Assembly (NCBI GenBank): GCA_964514395.1 | Contig: CAZEQK010000030.1 | Location: 1-40,564, forward strand | Reading direction: 5' to 3' | DNA from: CAZEQK01 sp964514395 | Lineage (GTDB): Bacteria > Bacillota > Bacilli > Tepidibacillales > Tepidibacillaceae | Length of the DNA: 40,564 nt | Shown: one piece after another, positions 16,946 to 24,860 of the stretch | How the letters are laid out: the number at the start of each line of letters is the position of its first letter | Numbering within the stretch: the first letter of the stretch is position 1 | Notes under the pieces: model-generated | The model's database searches: none | The model's input: only the letters and a program-made list of their open reading frames with translations | What the model was told of the DNA's origin: nothing | Made by a program: the position numbers and the translations under genes

Positions 16946-16964
16946 TTTAGTACCTGATATTAAA
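16946..16964 (+). promoter_or_regulatory. FapR operator
   Basis: TTTAGTACCTGATATTAAA is a near match to the known FapR site (core TTAGTACCTGATACTAA), differing at one half-site base. It begins 4 bases after the -10 element, so bound FapR would cover the transcription start. This supports autoregulation of the operon by FapR with malonyl-CoA as inducer. Confidence 0.88.
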
Positions 16965-16985
16965 AATAGGTTATAAGATTAGGTG

Positions 16986-17579
16986 GTGATAGACATCACA
17001 CGTGTAAGTAAGAAGAAACGGCAAAAGGAATTGATAAAAACCTTAGATAGTAATCCTTTTATTACAGATGAAGCTTTAGCATATCAATTTCAGGTTAGTA
17101 TTCAAACGATACGATTGGATAGAATGGAATTAGGAATACCCGAGCTTCGAGAAAGAATGAAAAGAGTGGCTACAAGTACCTTTGATGAAGTCAAATCCTT
17201 GCATTTAGAAGAAGTGATTGGTGAAGTTATTGAATTACAACTAGACCAGTACGGTATATCGATTCTAGAAATTAAAGAAAATCAAATTTTTCAAAAAACA
17301 GGTATTGCTAGAGGACATTATATATTCGCCCAAGCCAATTCACTAGCTGTAGCACTAATAAATCAAGAAATCGCCTTAACTGCAAAGGCTGAAATTCGCT
17401 TTATTCGACCTGTTTATTTAGATGAGCGGCTTATTGCTAAAGCAAAGGTTATTAAATTACCTGATGAAATCAGCAAAATAGAAGTGAATACATATGTTGG
17501 AAATGAAATTGTTTTTAACGGGATATTTTCTGTATACCGTTCAAATGAGTTTAAAATGGGGAAGGGTGAAAAAAATTGA
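16986..17579 (+). CDS. fapR: Transcription factor FapR, malonyl-CoA-responsive repressor
   Basis: Repressor of fatty acid and phospholipid genes. The N-terminal DeoR-like helix-turn-helix is KKKRQKELIKTL ... ITDEALAYQFQVSIQTIRLDR with ELGIPELRERMK, nearly the FapR signature. The C-terminal hotdog effector domain includes GISILEIKEN and RGHYIFAQANSLAVALI. The start is uncertain. GTG codons stand at 16983 and 16986, but the only good Shine-Dalgarno-like sequence (AGGTGGTGA, 16981-16989) overlaps them, and no ATG, GTG or TTG follows before the conserved helix. The stop overlaps the plsX TTG in TTGA. Its operator and promoter lie upstream. Confidence 0.93.
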   Translation: MIDITRVSKKKRQKELIKTLDSNPFITDEALAYQFQVSIQTIRLDRMELGIPELRERMKRVATSTFDEVKSLHLEEVIGEVIELQLDQYGISILEIKENQIFQKTGIARGHYIFAQANSLAVALINQEIALTAKAEIRFIRPVYLDERLIAKAKVIKLPDEISKIEVNTYVGNEIVFNGIFSVYRSNEFKMGKGEKN

Positions 17580-18556
17580 AAATTGTCATAGACGCCATGG
17601 GTGGTGACAATGCCCCTAAGAGTACCGTTGAAGGAGCTGTTTTAGCAGCAAAACGTTTTGACGATATTGAGATTGTATTAGTGGGTCAAGTAAATCAAAT
17701 GGAAAAGTATAAGACCCCAGACTTTCCAGCTAATATTACAATGGTTAATGCCTCTGAGGTCATACTAACTGAGGAAGAACCAGTAAAAGCGGTAAGAAGA
17801 AGAAAGGATTCATCATTAATAGTGGCTGCTAAAATGGTAAAAGAGAAAGTAGCAGATGCTGTCATTACTGCTGGAAGTACAGGAGCATTTATGGCGGCAG
17901 GATTGCTAGTAGTTGGAAGACTGAAGGGTATTGAACGACCTGCATTAGCTCCTGTTTTACCTACTACAGGGGAAAATGGCGTATTAGTTCTTGATGTTGG
18001 CGCAAATATGGATCCAACACCTGAAAATCTTGTTCAATATGCTTTAATGGGTAAAGTATATGCTGAACAAGTTTTAGGAATAGATAACCCAAGAATAGGT
18101 TTATTAAATGTCGGTACTGAAGATGCCAAGGGCAATGAACTGACAAAGAAAACATTTCCATTATTGAAGGAATTATCGATACATTTTATAGGTAATGTAG
18201 AGGCAAGAGATATTCCGAGTGGAGTATGCGATGTACTAATTACTGATGGGTTTTCAGGTAATATCGTACTGAAACTAACTGAAGGGCTTGCAAGTTCAAT
18301 TTTTAAAATGTTTAAAAACGAATTGACAAAGACTTTAATAACAAAAATGGCTGCCTTAATATTAAAGCCTGGATTAAGTAATTTAAAGAAAACAATGGAT
18401 TATTCAGAAGTTGGCGGTGCTCCTTTGTTAGGTGTAGATGGTGCATTTATTAAGGCCCATGGTTCATCTGATTCAAAAGCTATTATGAATGCAGTAAAGC
18501 AAGCTAGAATATTTTTGAAAAACAAAGTTATGGAAAAAATTAAACATGAGATTTAA
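17576..18556 (+). CDS. plsX: Phosphate acyltransferase PlsX
   Basis: Converts acyl-ACP plus phosphate to acyl-phosphate for PlsY. N-terminus MKIVIDAMGGDNAPKSTVEGA is diagnostic. Further on are AGSTGAFMAAG, LDVGANMDPTPENLVQYA and DVLITDGFSGNIVLK. 326 residues. It starts at TTG 17576, overlapping the fapR stop codon. GGGAAGGGTGA upstream serves as RBS. Peripheral membrane enzyme; with fakA-fakB in the same window the cell has two routes to acyl-phosphate. Confidence 0.95.
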   Translation: MKIVIDAMGGDNAPKSTVEGAVLAAKRFDDIEIVLVGQVNQMEKYKTPDFPANITMVNASEVILTEEEPVKAVRRRKDSSLIVAAKMVKEKVADAVITAGSTGAFMAAGLLVVGRLKGIERPALAPVLPTTGENGVLVLDVGANMDPTPENLVQYALMGKVYAEQVLGIDNPRIGLLNVGTEDAKGNELTKKTFPLLKELSIHFIGNVEARDIPSGVCDVLITDGFSGNIVLKLTEGLASSIFKMFKNELTKTLITKMAALILKPGLSNLKKTMDYSEVGGAPLLGVDGAFIKAHGSSDSKAIMNAVKQARIFLKNKVMEKIKHEI

Positions 18557-18584
18557 ATAAAAAAATGATAAAGGGGAATTGATA

Positions 18585-19568
18585 ATGAATGTTGGCATAC
18601 TAGGTACTGGATCCTATCTTCCCAAAAAGATACTAACAAATGCTGATTTAGAAAAAATGGTAGATACATCTGATGAGTGGATTGTCTCAAGAACTGGTAT
18701 TAAGGAAAGAAGAATAGCAGAAAAAACACAAGCTTCATCAGATTTAGCCTATGAAGCTGCATTAAAAGCACTAGAGAGTGCCAAAATAGCAGCAGAGGAT
18801 TTAGATTTAATTATTGTTGCTACTGTAACTCCAGACCATTCTTTTCCTTCTACAGGAAGCATACTACAAGAAAGATTAGGAGCTAAAAAGGCAGCTGCTT
18901 TTGATTTGTCAGCAGCGTGCTCAGGTTTTATATATGGGATCACGACTGGCTCTCAATTTATTAAAAATGGTTTATATAAATACGTATTAGTTATTGGTGT
19001 TGAATCCCTATCCAAGATTACAGATTGGTCTGATAGGAACACCTGTGTACTTTTTGGCGATGGAGCAGGTGCTGCAGTACTTGGTGCAGTTGAAGAAGGA
19101 TATGGTTTTTTATCTTATGAATTAGGTTCTGATGGATCAGGCTGTAATTTATTAAAAATGCCTGCTGGAGGCTCAAGAATGCCGGCATCAGCGGATACAG
19201 TAAGTCAAGGCTTACATTCCTTACAAATGGCAGGTAAAGAGGTCTTTAAATTTGCTGTGAAGGTCATGGAGCAAGCTTCTACAAATGTAATTGAAAAGGC
19301 AGGACTAACCAAGGAAGATATAAACTTTTTAGTTCCTCATCAAGCAAATTTAAGAATTATTGACTATGCAGTGAAGAGACTAGAGCTGGATGAAGATAAA
19401 GTGGTTATTAATCTTGATCGTTATGGCAACATGTCGTCTGCATCAGTACCAATCGCTTTGGATGAAGCGGTTCGGGAGAAAAAAATTAAAAAAGGTGATC
19501 ACGTTATCTTAATTGCCTTTGGAGGTGGACTAACATGGGCTGCTACGGTGATTAAGTGGAATTACTAA
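18585..19568 (+). CDS. fabH: 3-oxoacyl-ACP synthase III
   Basis: Initiates fatty acid synthesis by condensing an acyl-CoA primer with malonyl-ACP. The catalytic triad is Cys112 in SAACSGFIYG, His in VPHQANLRI (about 243) and Asn in GNMSSASVPIAL (about 273). 327 residues from ATG 18585, behind AAAGGGG. A TTG six bases upstream is possible but less likely. In B. subtilis fabH genes lie elsewhere; here fabH sits inside the FapR operon between plsX and fabD. Confidence 0.95.
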   Translation: MNVGILGTGSYLPKKILTNADLEKMVDTSDEWIVSRTGIKERRIAEKTQASSDLAYEAALKALESAKIAAEDLDLIIVATVTPDHSFPSTGSILQERLGAKKAAAFDLSAACSGFIYGITTGSQFIKNGLYKYVLVIGVESLSKITDWSDRNTCVLFGDGAGAAVLGAVEEGYGFLSYELGSDGSGCNLLKMPAGGSRMPASADTVSQGLHSLQMAGKEVFKFAVKVMEQASTNVIEKAGLTKEDINFLVPHQANLRIIDYAVKRLELDEDKVVINLDRYGNMSSASVPIALDEAVREKKIKKGDHVILIAFGGGLTWAATVIKWNY

Positions 19569-19590
19569 CAGGTGGGAAGGAGTAGCGTGA

Positions 19591-20547
19591 ATGAAAAAAA
19601 CAGCTATTATATTTCCTGGTCAAGGCTCTCAGTATGTTGGCATGGGAAGGGAATTTTTTGATCAATATAGTAAAGCTAAGAAGCTTTTTATTGAAGCTGA
19701 CAGTATTTTAGAATATCCATTATCTGATTTAATATTTGGTGGTCCAGAAGAAAAGCTAAAGGTGACTGTTCATACTCAACCAGCAATATTAATAACAAGT
19801 ATCGTGATATGGGAAATTATGAAGGATGCATTTGATCTTGAGCCTGCTTATATGGCAGGGCACAGTTTGGGTGAGTATAGCGCACTATCTGCTGCAGGAA
19901 GTCTTTCATTTACAGATGCGGTTAAACTTGTTAGGGATCGTGGTAAGTTTATGGAGGAAGCAGTACCAAATGGTGAGGGTACTATGGCTGCCATTATGGG
20001 TATGGAAAGAAAAGAATTAGAGGATATCTGTGATAAGGTTACTGCTGAAGGACATTCTGTCCAGCTAGCAAATATGAATACAGGGAATCAGATTGTTATT
20101 TCTGGATCTGTGAAAGGTGTTGGGCTTGCAGGTGAAATGGCTAAGAATAATGGAGCTAGAAGATACATTCCACTTTCTGTGAGCGGTCCTTTCCACTCGC
20201 GATTAATGCAACCAGCTAAGGATAAATTAGAAGCGATTATCTATGAAACGGAAATAAAAAAAGCAGCTATTCCTGTTGTCATGAATGTAACTGGTAAAAA
20301 AGAAGTAGAACCAGAGCAAATTAGACAAAACTTGATTAAACAGGTAGTATCACCAGTTTTATGGATAGATTCTATACAATTTATGATAGAAAATGGTGTA
20401 GATATATTTATCGAAGTTGGACCAGGGAACGTACTATCAGGTTTAGTAAAGAAAATAGATCATAAAGCACAAACATTTTCGATTGAAAATATTGATACGT
20501 TTCAAGCATTTAAAGAGAAACAGTTTGCTTTAAAAGGTGGTAATTAA
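19591..20547 (+). CDS. fabD: Malonyl-CoA:ACP transacylase
   Basis: Loads malonyl groups from CoA onto ACP. IIFPGQGSQYVGMG at the N-terminus, GHSLGEYSAL with nucleophile Ser92, and SGPFHSRLM with the catalytic His around 200. 318 residues. RBS GGAAGGAG before ATG 19591. It ends 2 bases before fabG, so the two are tightly coupled. Malonyl-CoA, its substrate, is also the FapR inducer. Confidence 0.95.
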   Translation: MKKTAIIFPGQGSQYVGMGREFFDQYSKAKKLFIEADSILEYPLSDLIFGGPEEKLKVTVHTQPAILITSIVIWEIMKDAFDLEPAYMAGHSLGEYSALSAAGSLSFTDAVKLVRDRGKFMEEAVPNGEGTMAAIMGMERKELEDICDKVTAEGHSVQLANMNTGNQIVISGSVKGVGLAGEMAKNNGARRYIPLSVSGPFHSRLMQPAKDKLEAIIYETEIKKAAIPVVMNVTGKKEVEPEQIRQNLIKQVVSPVLWIDSIQFMIENGVDIFIEVGPGNVLSGLVKKIDHKAQTFSIENIDTFQAFKEKQFALKGGN

Positions 20548-20549
20548 CT

Positions 20550-21290
20550 ATGCTAGAATCAAAGGTTGCACTTGTCACTGGTGCATCAAGAGGTATCGGT
20601 AAGGAAATAGCTTTAACCCTTGCTAAAGCGGGAGCAAATGTTGTAATTAATTACATGGGTAATCAAGCTTTAGCTGAAGATGTAGCAAATCAAGTGAAAA
20701 AGCTAGGAAAAGATGCACTTGTTATTCAAGCAGATGTTTCGAATAGCAGCCAAGTCGAAGAAATGATGAAGTCTGCCATTTCCCACTTTGGGAAATTGGA
20801 TATTCTTATTAATAATGCTGGTATTACAAGAGATAATCTAATAATGAGAATGAAGGAAGAGGATTGGGATCGTGTAATTGATACTAATTTAAAAAGTGCC
20901 TTTCTTCTAAGTAAGTCAGTTTCAAGACAAATGATGAAGCAACGATATGGAAGGATAATCAATATCACTTCCGTCGTAGGTGTATTAGGTAATCCTGGGC
21001 AGGTAAATTACGTTGCAGCAAAATCTGGATTAATCGGGCTTACTAAAACATTAGCAAGGGAATTTGCTTCAAGAGGAATAACGGTGAATGCAGTAGCTCC
21101 TGGTTTTATTGAAACAGATATGACTTCAACAATGACAGAGGATGTTAGAAACCAAATGTTATCACAAATACCTTTATCTAGATTAGGCTCACCAAGCGAC
21201 GTTGCTAATGTTGTTAAATTCCTTGTTTCTGATGAAGCAAATTACATGACAGGTCAAGTGCTACATGTTGATGGTGGCATGGTAATGTGA
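20550..21290 (+). CDS. fabG: 3-oxoacyl-ACP reductase
   Basis: NADPH-dependent short-chain dehydrogenase of the elongation cycle. The cofactor motif is TGASRGIG (10-17), with NNAG (88-91), and the catalytic Asn114, Ser141, Tyr154 and Lys158 are all present. The C-terminus LHVDGGMVM is typical of FabG. 246 residues. RBS AAAGGTGG lies within the end of fabD. It follows fabD by 2 bases and precedes acpP. Confidence 0.95.
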   Translation: MLESKVALVTGASRGIGKEIALTLAKAGANVVINYMGNQALAEDVANQVKKLGKDALVIQADVSNSSQVEEMMKSAISHFGKLDILINNAGITRDNLIMRMKEEDWDRVIDTNLKSAFLLSKSVSRQMMKQRYGRIINITSVVGVLGNPGQVNYVAAKSGLIGLTKTLAREFASRGITVNAVAPGFIETDMTSTMTEDVRNQMLSQIPLSRLGSPSDVANVVKFLVSDEANYMTGQVLHVDGGMVM

Positions 21291-21342
21291 CTAGTCTTTT
21301 TAGCTATAATCCTTTATAATACTTGAGAGGAGGTGAACGATC

Positions 21343-21579
21343 ATGGCAGATACTTTTGACCGAATTAAAAAAATTATCGTAGATCGTCTGGGGGTAGACG
21401 AAGGAGAGATAAAAGCAGAAGCTTCCTTTAAAGATGACCTCGGAGCAGATTCTTTAGATATTGTTGAATTGGTTATGGAATTAGAGGATGAATTTGAAAT
21501 GGAAATCTCTGATGAGGATGCAGAAAAAATTAATACAGTTGGAGATGCAGTTGAATACATAAAATCTCATCTATCATAA
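21343..21579 (+). CDS. acpP: Acyl carrier protein
   Basis: A 78-residue acidic four-helix carrier whose phosphopantetheine arm is attached at Ser37 in LGADSLDIVELVMELE. Preceded by GAGAGGAGGTGA, a very strong RBS suited to an abundant protein. The hairpin immediately downstream may partly terminate transcription or protect the mRNA end, leaving lower fabF and rnc expression. Confidence 0.97.
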   Translation: MADTFDRIKKIIVDRLGVDEGEIKAEASFKDDLGADSLDIVELVMELEDEFEMEISDEDAEKINTVGDAVEYIKSHLS

Positions 21580-21592
21580 GTTATTCAACAAT

Positions 21593-21617
21593 AAAGTCCC
21601 GTTTAACGGGACTTTCT
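21593..21617 (+). terminator. Hairpin after acpP, partial terminator or attenuator
   Basis: AAAGTCCCG (21593-21601), loop TTTAA, CGGGACTTT (21607-21615). The stem is perfect but the following CTCC leaves a short T-tract, so read-through into fabF is likely. Confidence 0.65.
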
Positions 21618-21693
21618 CCACAATATATCGTATTTTGAAATTTGTATATATAAAAATAAGTATAGATATTTAGTTTTCATAAGGGGTGTAAAT

Positions 21694-22935
21694 ATGAGGA
21701 AAAGAGTAGTGGTTACTGGAGTAGGAGTGATTACTCCTGTAGGTAGTGATATAGATACCTTTTGGAATGCTTTAATCGAAGGAAAATCAGGCGTAGATTA
21801 TATCACGCAATTTGATACTACTGAATACCCAGTAAAAATAGCAGCTGAGGTAAAGGACTACAATCCTGAGGATTATATGGAAAGAAAAGAAGCGAGAAAG
21901 CTTGATCGCTTTACTCAATTTGCTATTTCTGCATCTAAAATAGCACTTGATGATTCTAATTTAGTAATTGATGAATCAAATGCAGAAAAAGTAGGTGTAT
22001 ATATAGGTTCTGGTATTGGTGGACTCAAAACGATTGAGGAACAACATAAGGTTGTTCTTGAAAAGGGTCCAAAACGCATATCTCCCTTCTTTATTCCTAT
22101 GTTAATAGGAAATATGGCATCTGGACAAGTATCGATATTAACTGGAGCAAAAGGTCCTAATAGTGCACCTGTATCAGCATGTGCTACCGGTACTCATGCG
22201 ATTGGCGATGCTTTCTTAATGATTGAACGTGGTGATGCTGATGTCATGATAACAGGAGGGACTGAAGCTACTATTACCCCACTTGCGGTTGCAGGCTTTT
22301 CATCAATGAGAGCATTATCTACAAGAAATGAAGAACCTAAAAAAGCAAGTCGACCATTTGACAAGGATAGAAATGGTTTTGTGATGGGTGAAGGAGCAGG
22401 TATATTAATTTTAGAATCATTAGATCATGCAAAAAAACGTGGAGCAAAGATATATGCTGAAGTAATTGGATATGGTGCTACAGGTGATGCCTATCATCTT
22501 ACTGCTCCAGCTCCTGGTGGTGAAGGTGCTGCACGAGCAATGAAAATAGCGATGAAGCGAGCAGAGATTAATCCAGAGGATGTTGATTATATTAATGCCC
22601 ATGGAACATCTACAGAGCTAAATGATAAGTTTGAAACGATGGCAATAAAAAATGCTTTTGGAGAGCATGCTTCAAAGCTTGCAGTTAGTTCTACAAAGTC
22701 TGTAACAGGACATTTATTAGGGGCTGCTGGAGCTATTGAAGGAATAGCCATTGCTTTAGCATTAAAAAATGGAATCATCCCACCAACCATTAATTATGAA
22801 ACAAAGGATCCTGATTGTGATTTAGATTATGTACCAAACGAAGCTAGAAAAAAGGATATTCATATTGCTTTATCTAACTCCTTGGGATTTGGAGGGCATA
22901 ATGCTACAATAATATTTAAAAAGTACGATGATTAG
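21694..22935 (+). CDS. fabF: 3-oxoacyl-ACP synthase II
   Basis: Elongating condensing enzyme. Catalytic Cys163 in PVSACATGTHAIGD, His in NAHGTSTELND (about 304) and His in KSVTGHLLGAAGAIE (about 340), plus the gatekeeper-type NSLGFGGHNA near the C-terminus. 413 residues. RBS AAGGGGTG before ATG 21694. It comes 114 bases after acpP. With fabH, fabD, fabG and acpP it gives the core cycle; enoyl reductase and dehydratase genes are not in this window. Confidence 0.95.
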   Translation: MRKRVVVTGVGVITPVGSDIDTFWNALIEGKSGVDYITQFDTTEYPVKIAAEVKDYNPEDYMERKEARKLDRFTQFAISASKIALDDSNLVIDESNAEKVGVYIGSGIGGLKTIEEQHKVVLEKGPKRISPFFIPMLIGNMASGQVSILTGAKGPNSAPVSACATGTHAIGDAFLMIERGDADVMITGGTEATITPLAVAGFSSMRALSTRNEEPKKASRPFDKDRNGFVMGEGAGILILESLDHAKKRGAKIYAEVIGYGATGDAYHLTAPAPGGEGAARAMKIAMKRAEINPEDVDYINAHGTSTELNDKFETMAIKNAFGEHASKLAVSSTKSVTGHLLGAAGAIEGIAIALALKNGIIPPTINYETKDPDCDLDYVPNEARKKDIHIALSNSLGFGGHNATIIFKKYDD

Positions 22936-22957
22936 ATTTGGTGGTGAGAGATAATTG

Positions 22958-23650
22958 ATGATTGATTTTAAACCGCTTCAGAATGATTTAGATATTTATT
23001 TTAAGAATATAAAATTTTTAAAACTGGCATTTACTCATTCATCTTATGTTAATGAACATAAAAATCGAAATATTGAAGATAACGAACGTTTAGAGTTTTT
23101 AGGTGACGCTGTGTTGGAGTTAACTGTTTCCGATTACATTTTCAATCATTTTCCTGACATGAAAGAAGGGCAAATGACGAAGTTAAGAGCTGCTATTGTG
23201 TGCGAGTCTTCCTTAGTTGATTTTGCGGAATCATTAAATTTTGGCCAATATGTATTATTAGGAAAAGGGGAAGAACTAACAGGTGGTAGACAACGTCCTG
23301 CCCTTCTTGCAGATGTTTTTGAATCATTCATTGGTGCTCTATATTTAGATCAAGGAATTGATACAGTTAGACGTTTTCTAGCGAAATATGTATTTCCTAA
23401 AATTGATCATGGGGATTTTTCCCAATTTCATGATTATAAAAGTCAATTACAGGAATATGTCCAACATGATAATTTAGGAAATATTGTATATCATATCATT
23501 GATGAAATTGGACCTGCTCATGATAGAAAATTTAAATCTGAAGTAATAATTGAAGGAAAAGTGAATGGAAGTGGAATCGGGAGAAGTAAAAAGGAATCGG
23601 AGCAGAAAGCAGCCCACCAAGCGTTGATTTATTTAGGTGTATTGACGTAG
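22958..23650 (+). CDS. rnc: Ribonuclease III
   Basis: Double-strand-specific endoribonuclease for rRNA and mRNA processing. RNase III signature NERLEFLGDAVLEL near residues 42-55, with downstream catalytic Asp/Glu residues in LLADVFESFIGALYLD. A C-terminal dsRNA-binding domain (about 155-228) includes GIGRSKKESEQKAAHQAL. 230 residues from ATG 22958; a TTG three bases earlier is an alternative. RBS GGTGGTGAG. A terminator follows, separating it from the next gene, whereas in B. subtilis rnc runs on to smc. Confidence 0.95.
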   Translation: MIDFKPLQNDLDIYFKNIKFLKLAFTHSSYVNEHKNRNIEDNERLEFLGDAVLELTVSDYIFNHFPDMKEGQMTKLRAAIVCESSLVDFAESLNFGQYVLLGKGEELTGGRQRPALLADVFESFIGALYLDQGIDTVRRFLAKYVFPKIDHGDFSQFHDYKSQLQEYVQHDNLGNIVYHIIDEIGPAHDRKFKSEVIIEGKVNGSGIGRSKKESEQKAAHQALIYLGVLT

Positions 23651-23680
23651 TTTTACTTTAATCATGTACCACATTTAAGC

Positions 23681-23718
23681 AAAAGCGACAATAATCAAAT
23701 GATTGTCGCTTTTTTTTT
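23681..23718 (+). terminator. Intrinsic terminator after rnc
   Basis: AAAAGCGACAAT (23681-23692) pairs with ATTGTCGCTTTT (23702-23713), then a T-run. Strong. Confidence 0.92.
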
Positions 23719-23870
23719 ATTTTTTTCGCTGTACATTCAACCTTTTTTTATATTTAAGAATAGTAGTCTAGTACAAAATTTAATACAAAGAATAATGTAA
23801 TAATGAAGGATAAGCTACTTGGGATAAGTAAATCCTTCGAATGTTATTCTTTTGTTAGAGGGTGATTAAG

Positions 23871-24668
23871 TTGGATTATAGTATTTTAGTATCATGCTGT
23901 AACGCGGAAGGAGGTCTTTATCGAATGAAGCAAAATAAAATAGAAAAAATAATTAGCGATGATCATTTTAGGGGGATTAAAAAATATAAGGATGGATACA
24001 TCGTTGCAAGAACAGCTAGAGGACTGATGTACTTAGATAAAGATTTTAATATTATTAAACATAATAATATGAAAGGGATTGACTATCATGGGTTATTTAT
24101 TGATAATGATTTAGCATATGTGGTAGAAACCTCCTTAAATGCGATAGGTATATATGAATTAGAGAATTTGGAAAAGATAGATGAAATTAGACTTCACGAA
24201 GTTTATGGAAAAGATATGAATCACATCAATGATATTCTCATTATAGGGGATTCATTATATGCTTCTATGTTTTCTCTTAAAGAAAACTGGACGCAACTTA
24301 GTCGCCAAAAAATTAAATCTGGTGTGATTGCAGAATATTCTTTATCAGAAAGGAAATTAATTAAAGTTCATCATACTGGTTTACACAAACCCCATAGTGT
24401 TGTTATCGAAGATAAAGATATGTTTTATTGCGATTCGATGGAATACACAGTAAAGAAAAATGAAGATATTATTTTTAAAGGGAATGGTTTTACGAGAGGG
24501 CTTTTATTAGATAAAGATGTGTTATTTATCGGTCAGAGTAATTCTAGACTTATTAAACCACCTTGGAATAAGGCTTGTGGCGTCTATATAGTAAATAAAA
24601 AAACAAAGGAAAAAGAATTTGTCGAGCTCCCTTCTACAGAAGTATATGAAATCATTTTAGATGATTAA
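23871..24668 (+). CDS. Unrecognised beta-propeller-like protein (DUF4915/TIGR03032-like features)
   Basis: A 265-residue protein I cannot name. It is made of short beta-strand repeats (IIKKYKDGYIVA, LFIDNDLAYVVE, ILIIGDSLYASM, VVIEDKDMFYCD, LLLDKDVLFIGQ), which suggests a propeller of about six blades. Conserved-looking motifs are NHINDI (117-122), HKPHSVV (172-178), NGFTRGLLL (205-213) and IGQSNSR (220-226). PHS, GF-RGL and G-S-R resemble the DUF4915/TIGR03032 propeller group. There is no signal peptide or membrane segment. The TTG start at 23871 follows GAGGGTGAT; a GTG at 23862 lies inside that RBS. It has its own leader with a hairpin (23805-23838) and sits alone between terminators, which differs from the usual rnc-smc adjacency. 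Confidence 0.75.
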   Translation: MDYSILVSCCNAEGGLYRMKQNKIEKIISDDHFRGIKKYKDGYIVARTARGLMYLDKDFNIIKHNNMKGIDYHGLFIDNDLAYVVETSLNAIGIYELENLEKIDEIRLHEVYGKDMNHINDILIIGDSLYASMFSLKENWTQLSRQKIKSGVIAEYSLSERKLIKVHHTGLHKPHSVVIEDKDMFYCDSMEYTVKKNEDIIFKGNGFTRGLLLDKDVLFIGQSNSRLIKPPWNKACGVYIVNKKTKEKEFVELPSTEVYEIILDD

Positions 24669-24675
24669 TTTAAAC

Positions 24676-24732
24676 TCCCACTTGAAGATAGAGAATTGTG
24701 ATCTATTTGTGGTGGGATGTACTGTTTTTTTA
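24676..24732 (+). terminator. Possible terminator after the propeller gene
   Basis: TCCCAC (24676-24681) pairs with GTGGGA (24712-24717), with an inner ATAGA/TCTAT stem. A T-run follows about 7 bases later. Weaker than the others in this window. Confidence 0.45.
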
Positions 24733-24860
24733 TGTAACCCTTTAAGCTGTATAATAATGCTCGTGAAAAACTTTTTAAATAGTTATAAAGTAATACTACA
24801 TAATTGAAGCGATTATGATAAAATAGGTGATTGAGATAGATTGATTGAGGAGAGGAATCT

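Noticed and set aside
23764..23784. Second FapR site before the propeller gene
   Set aside because: The TAGTAC core is present, but the opposite half-site does not match.
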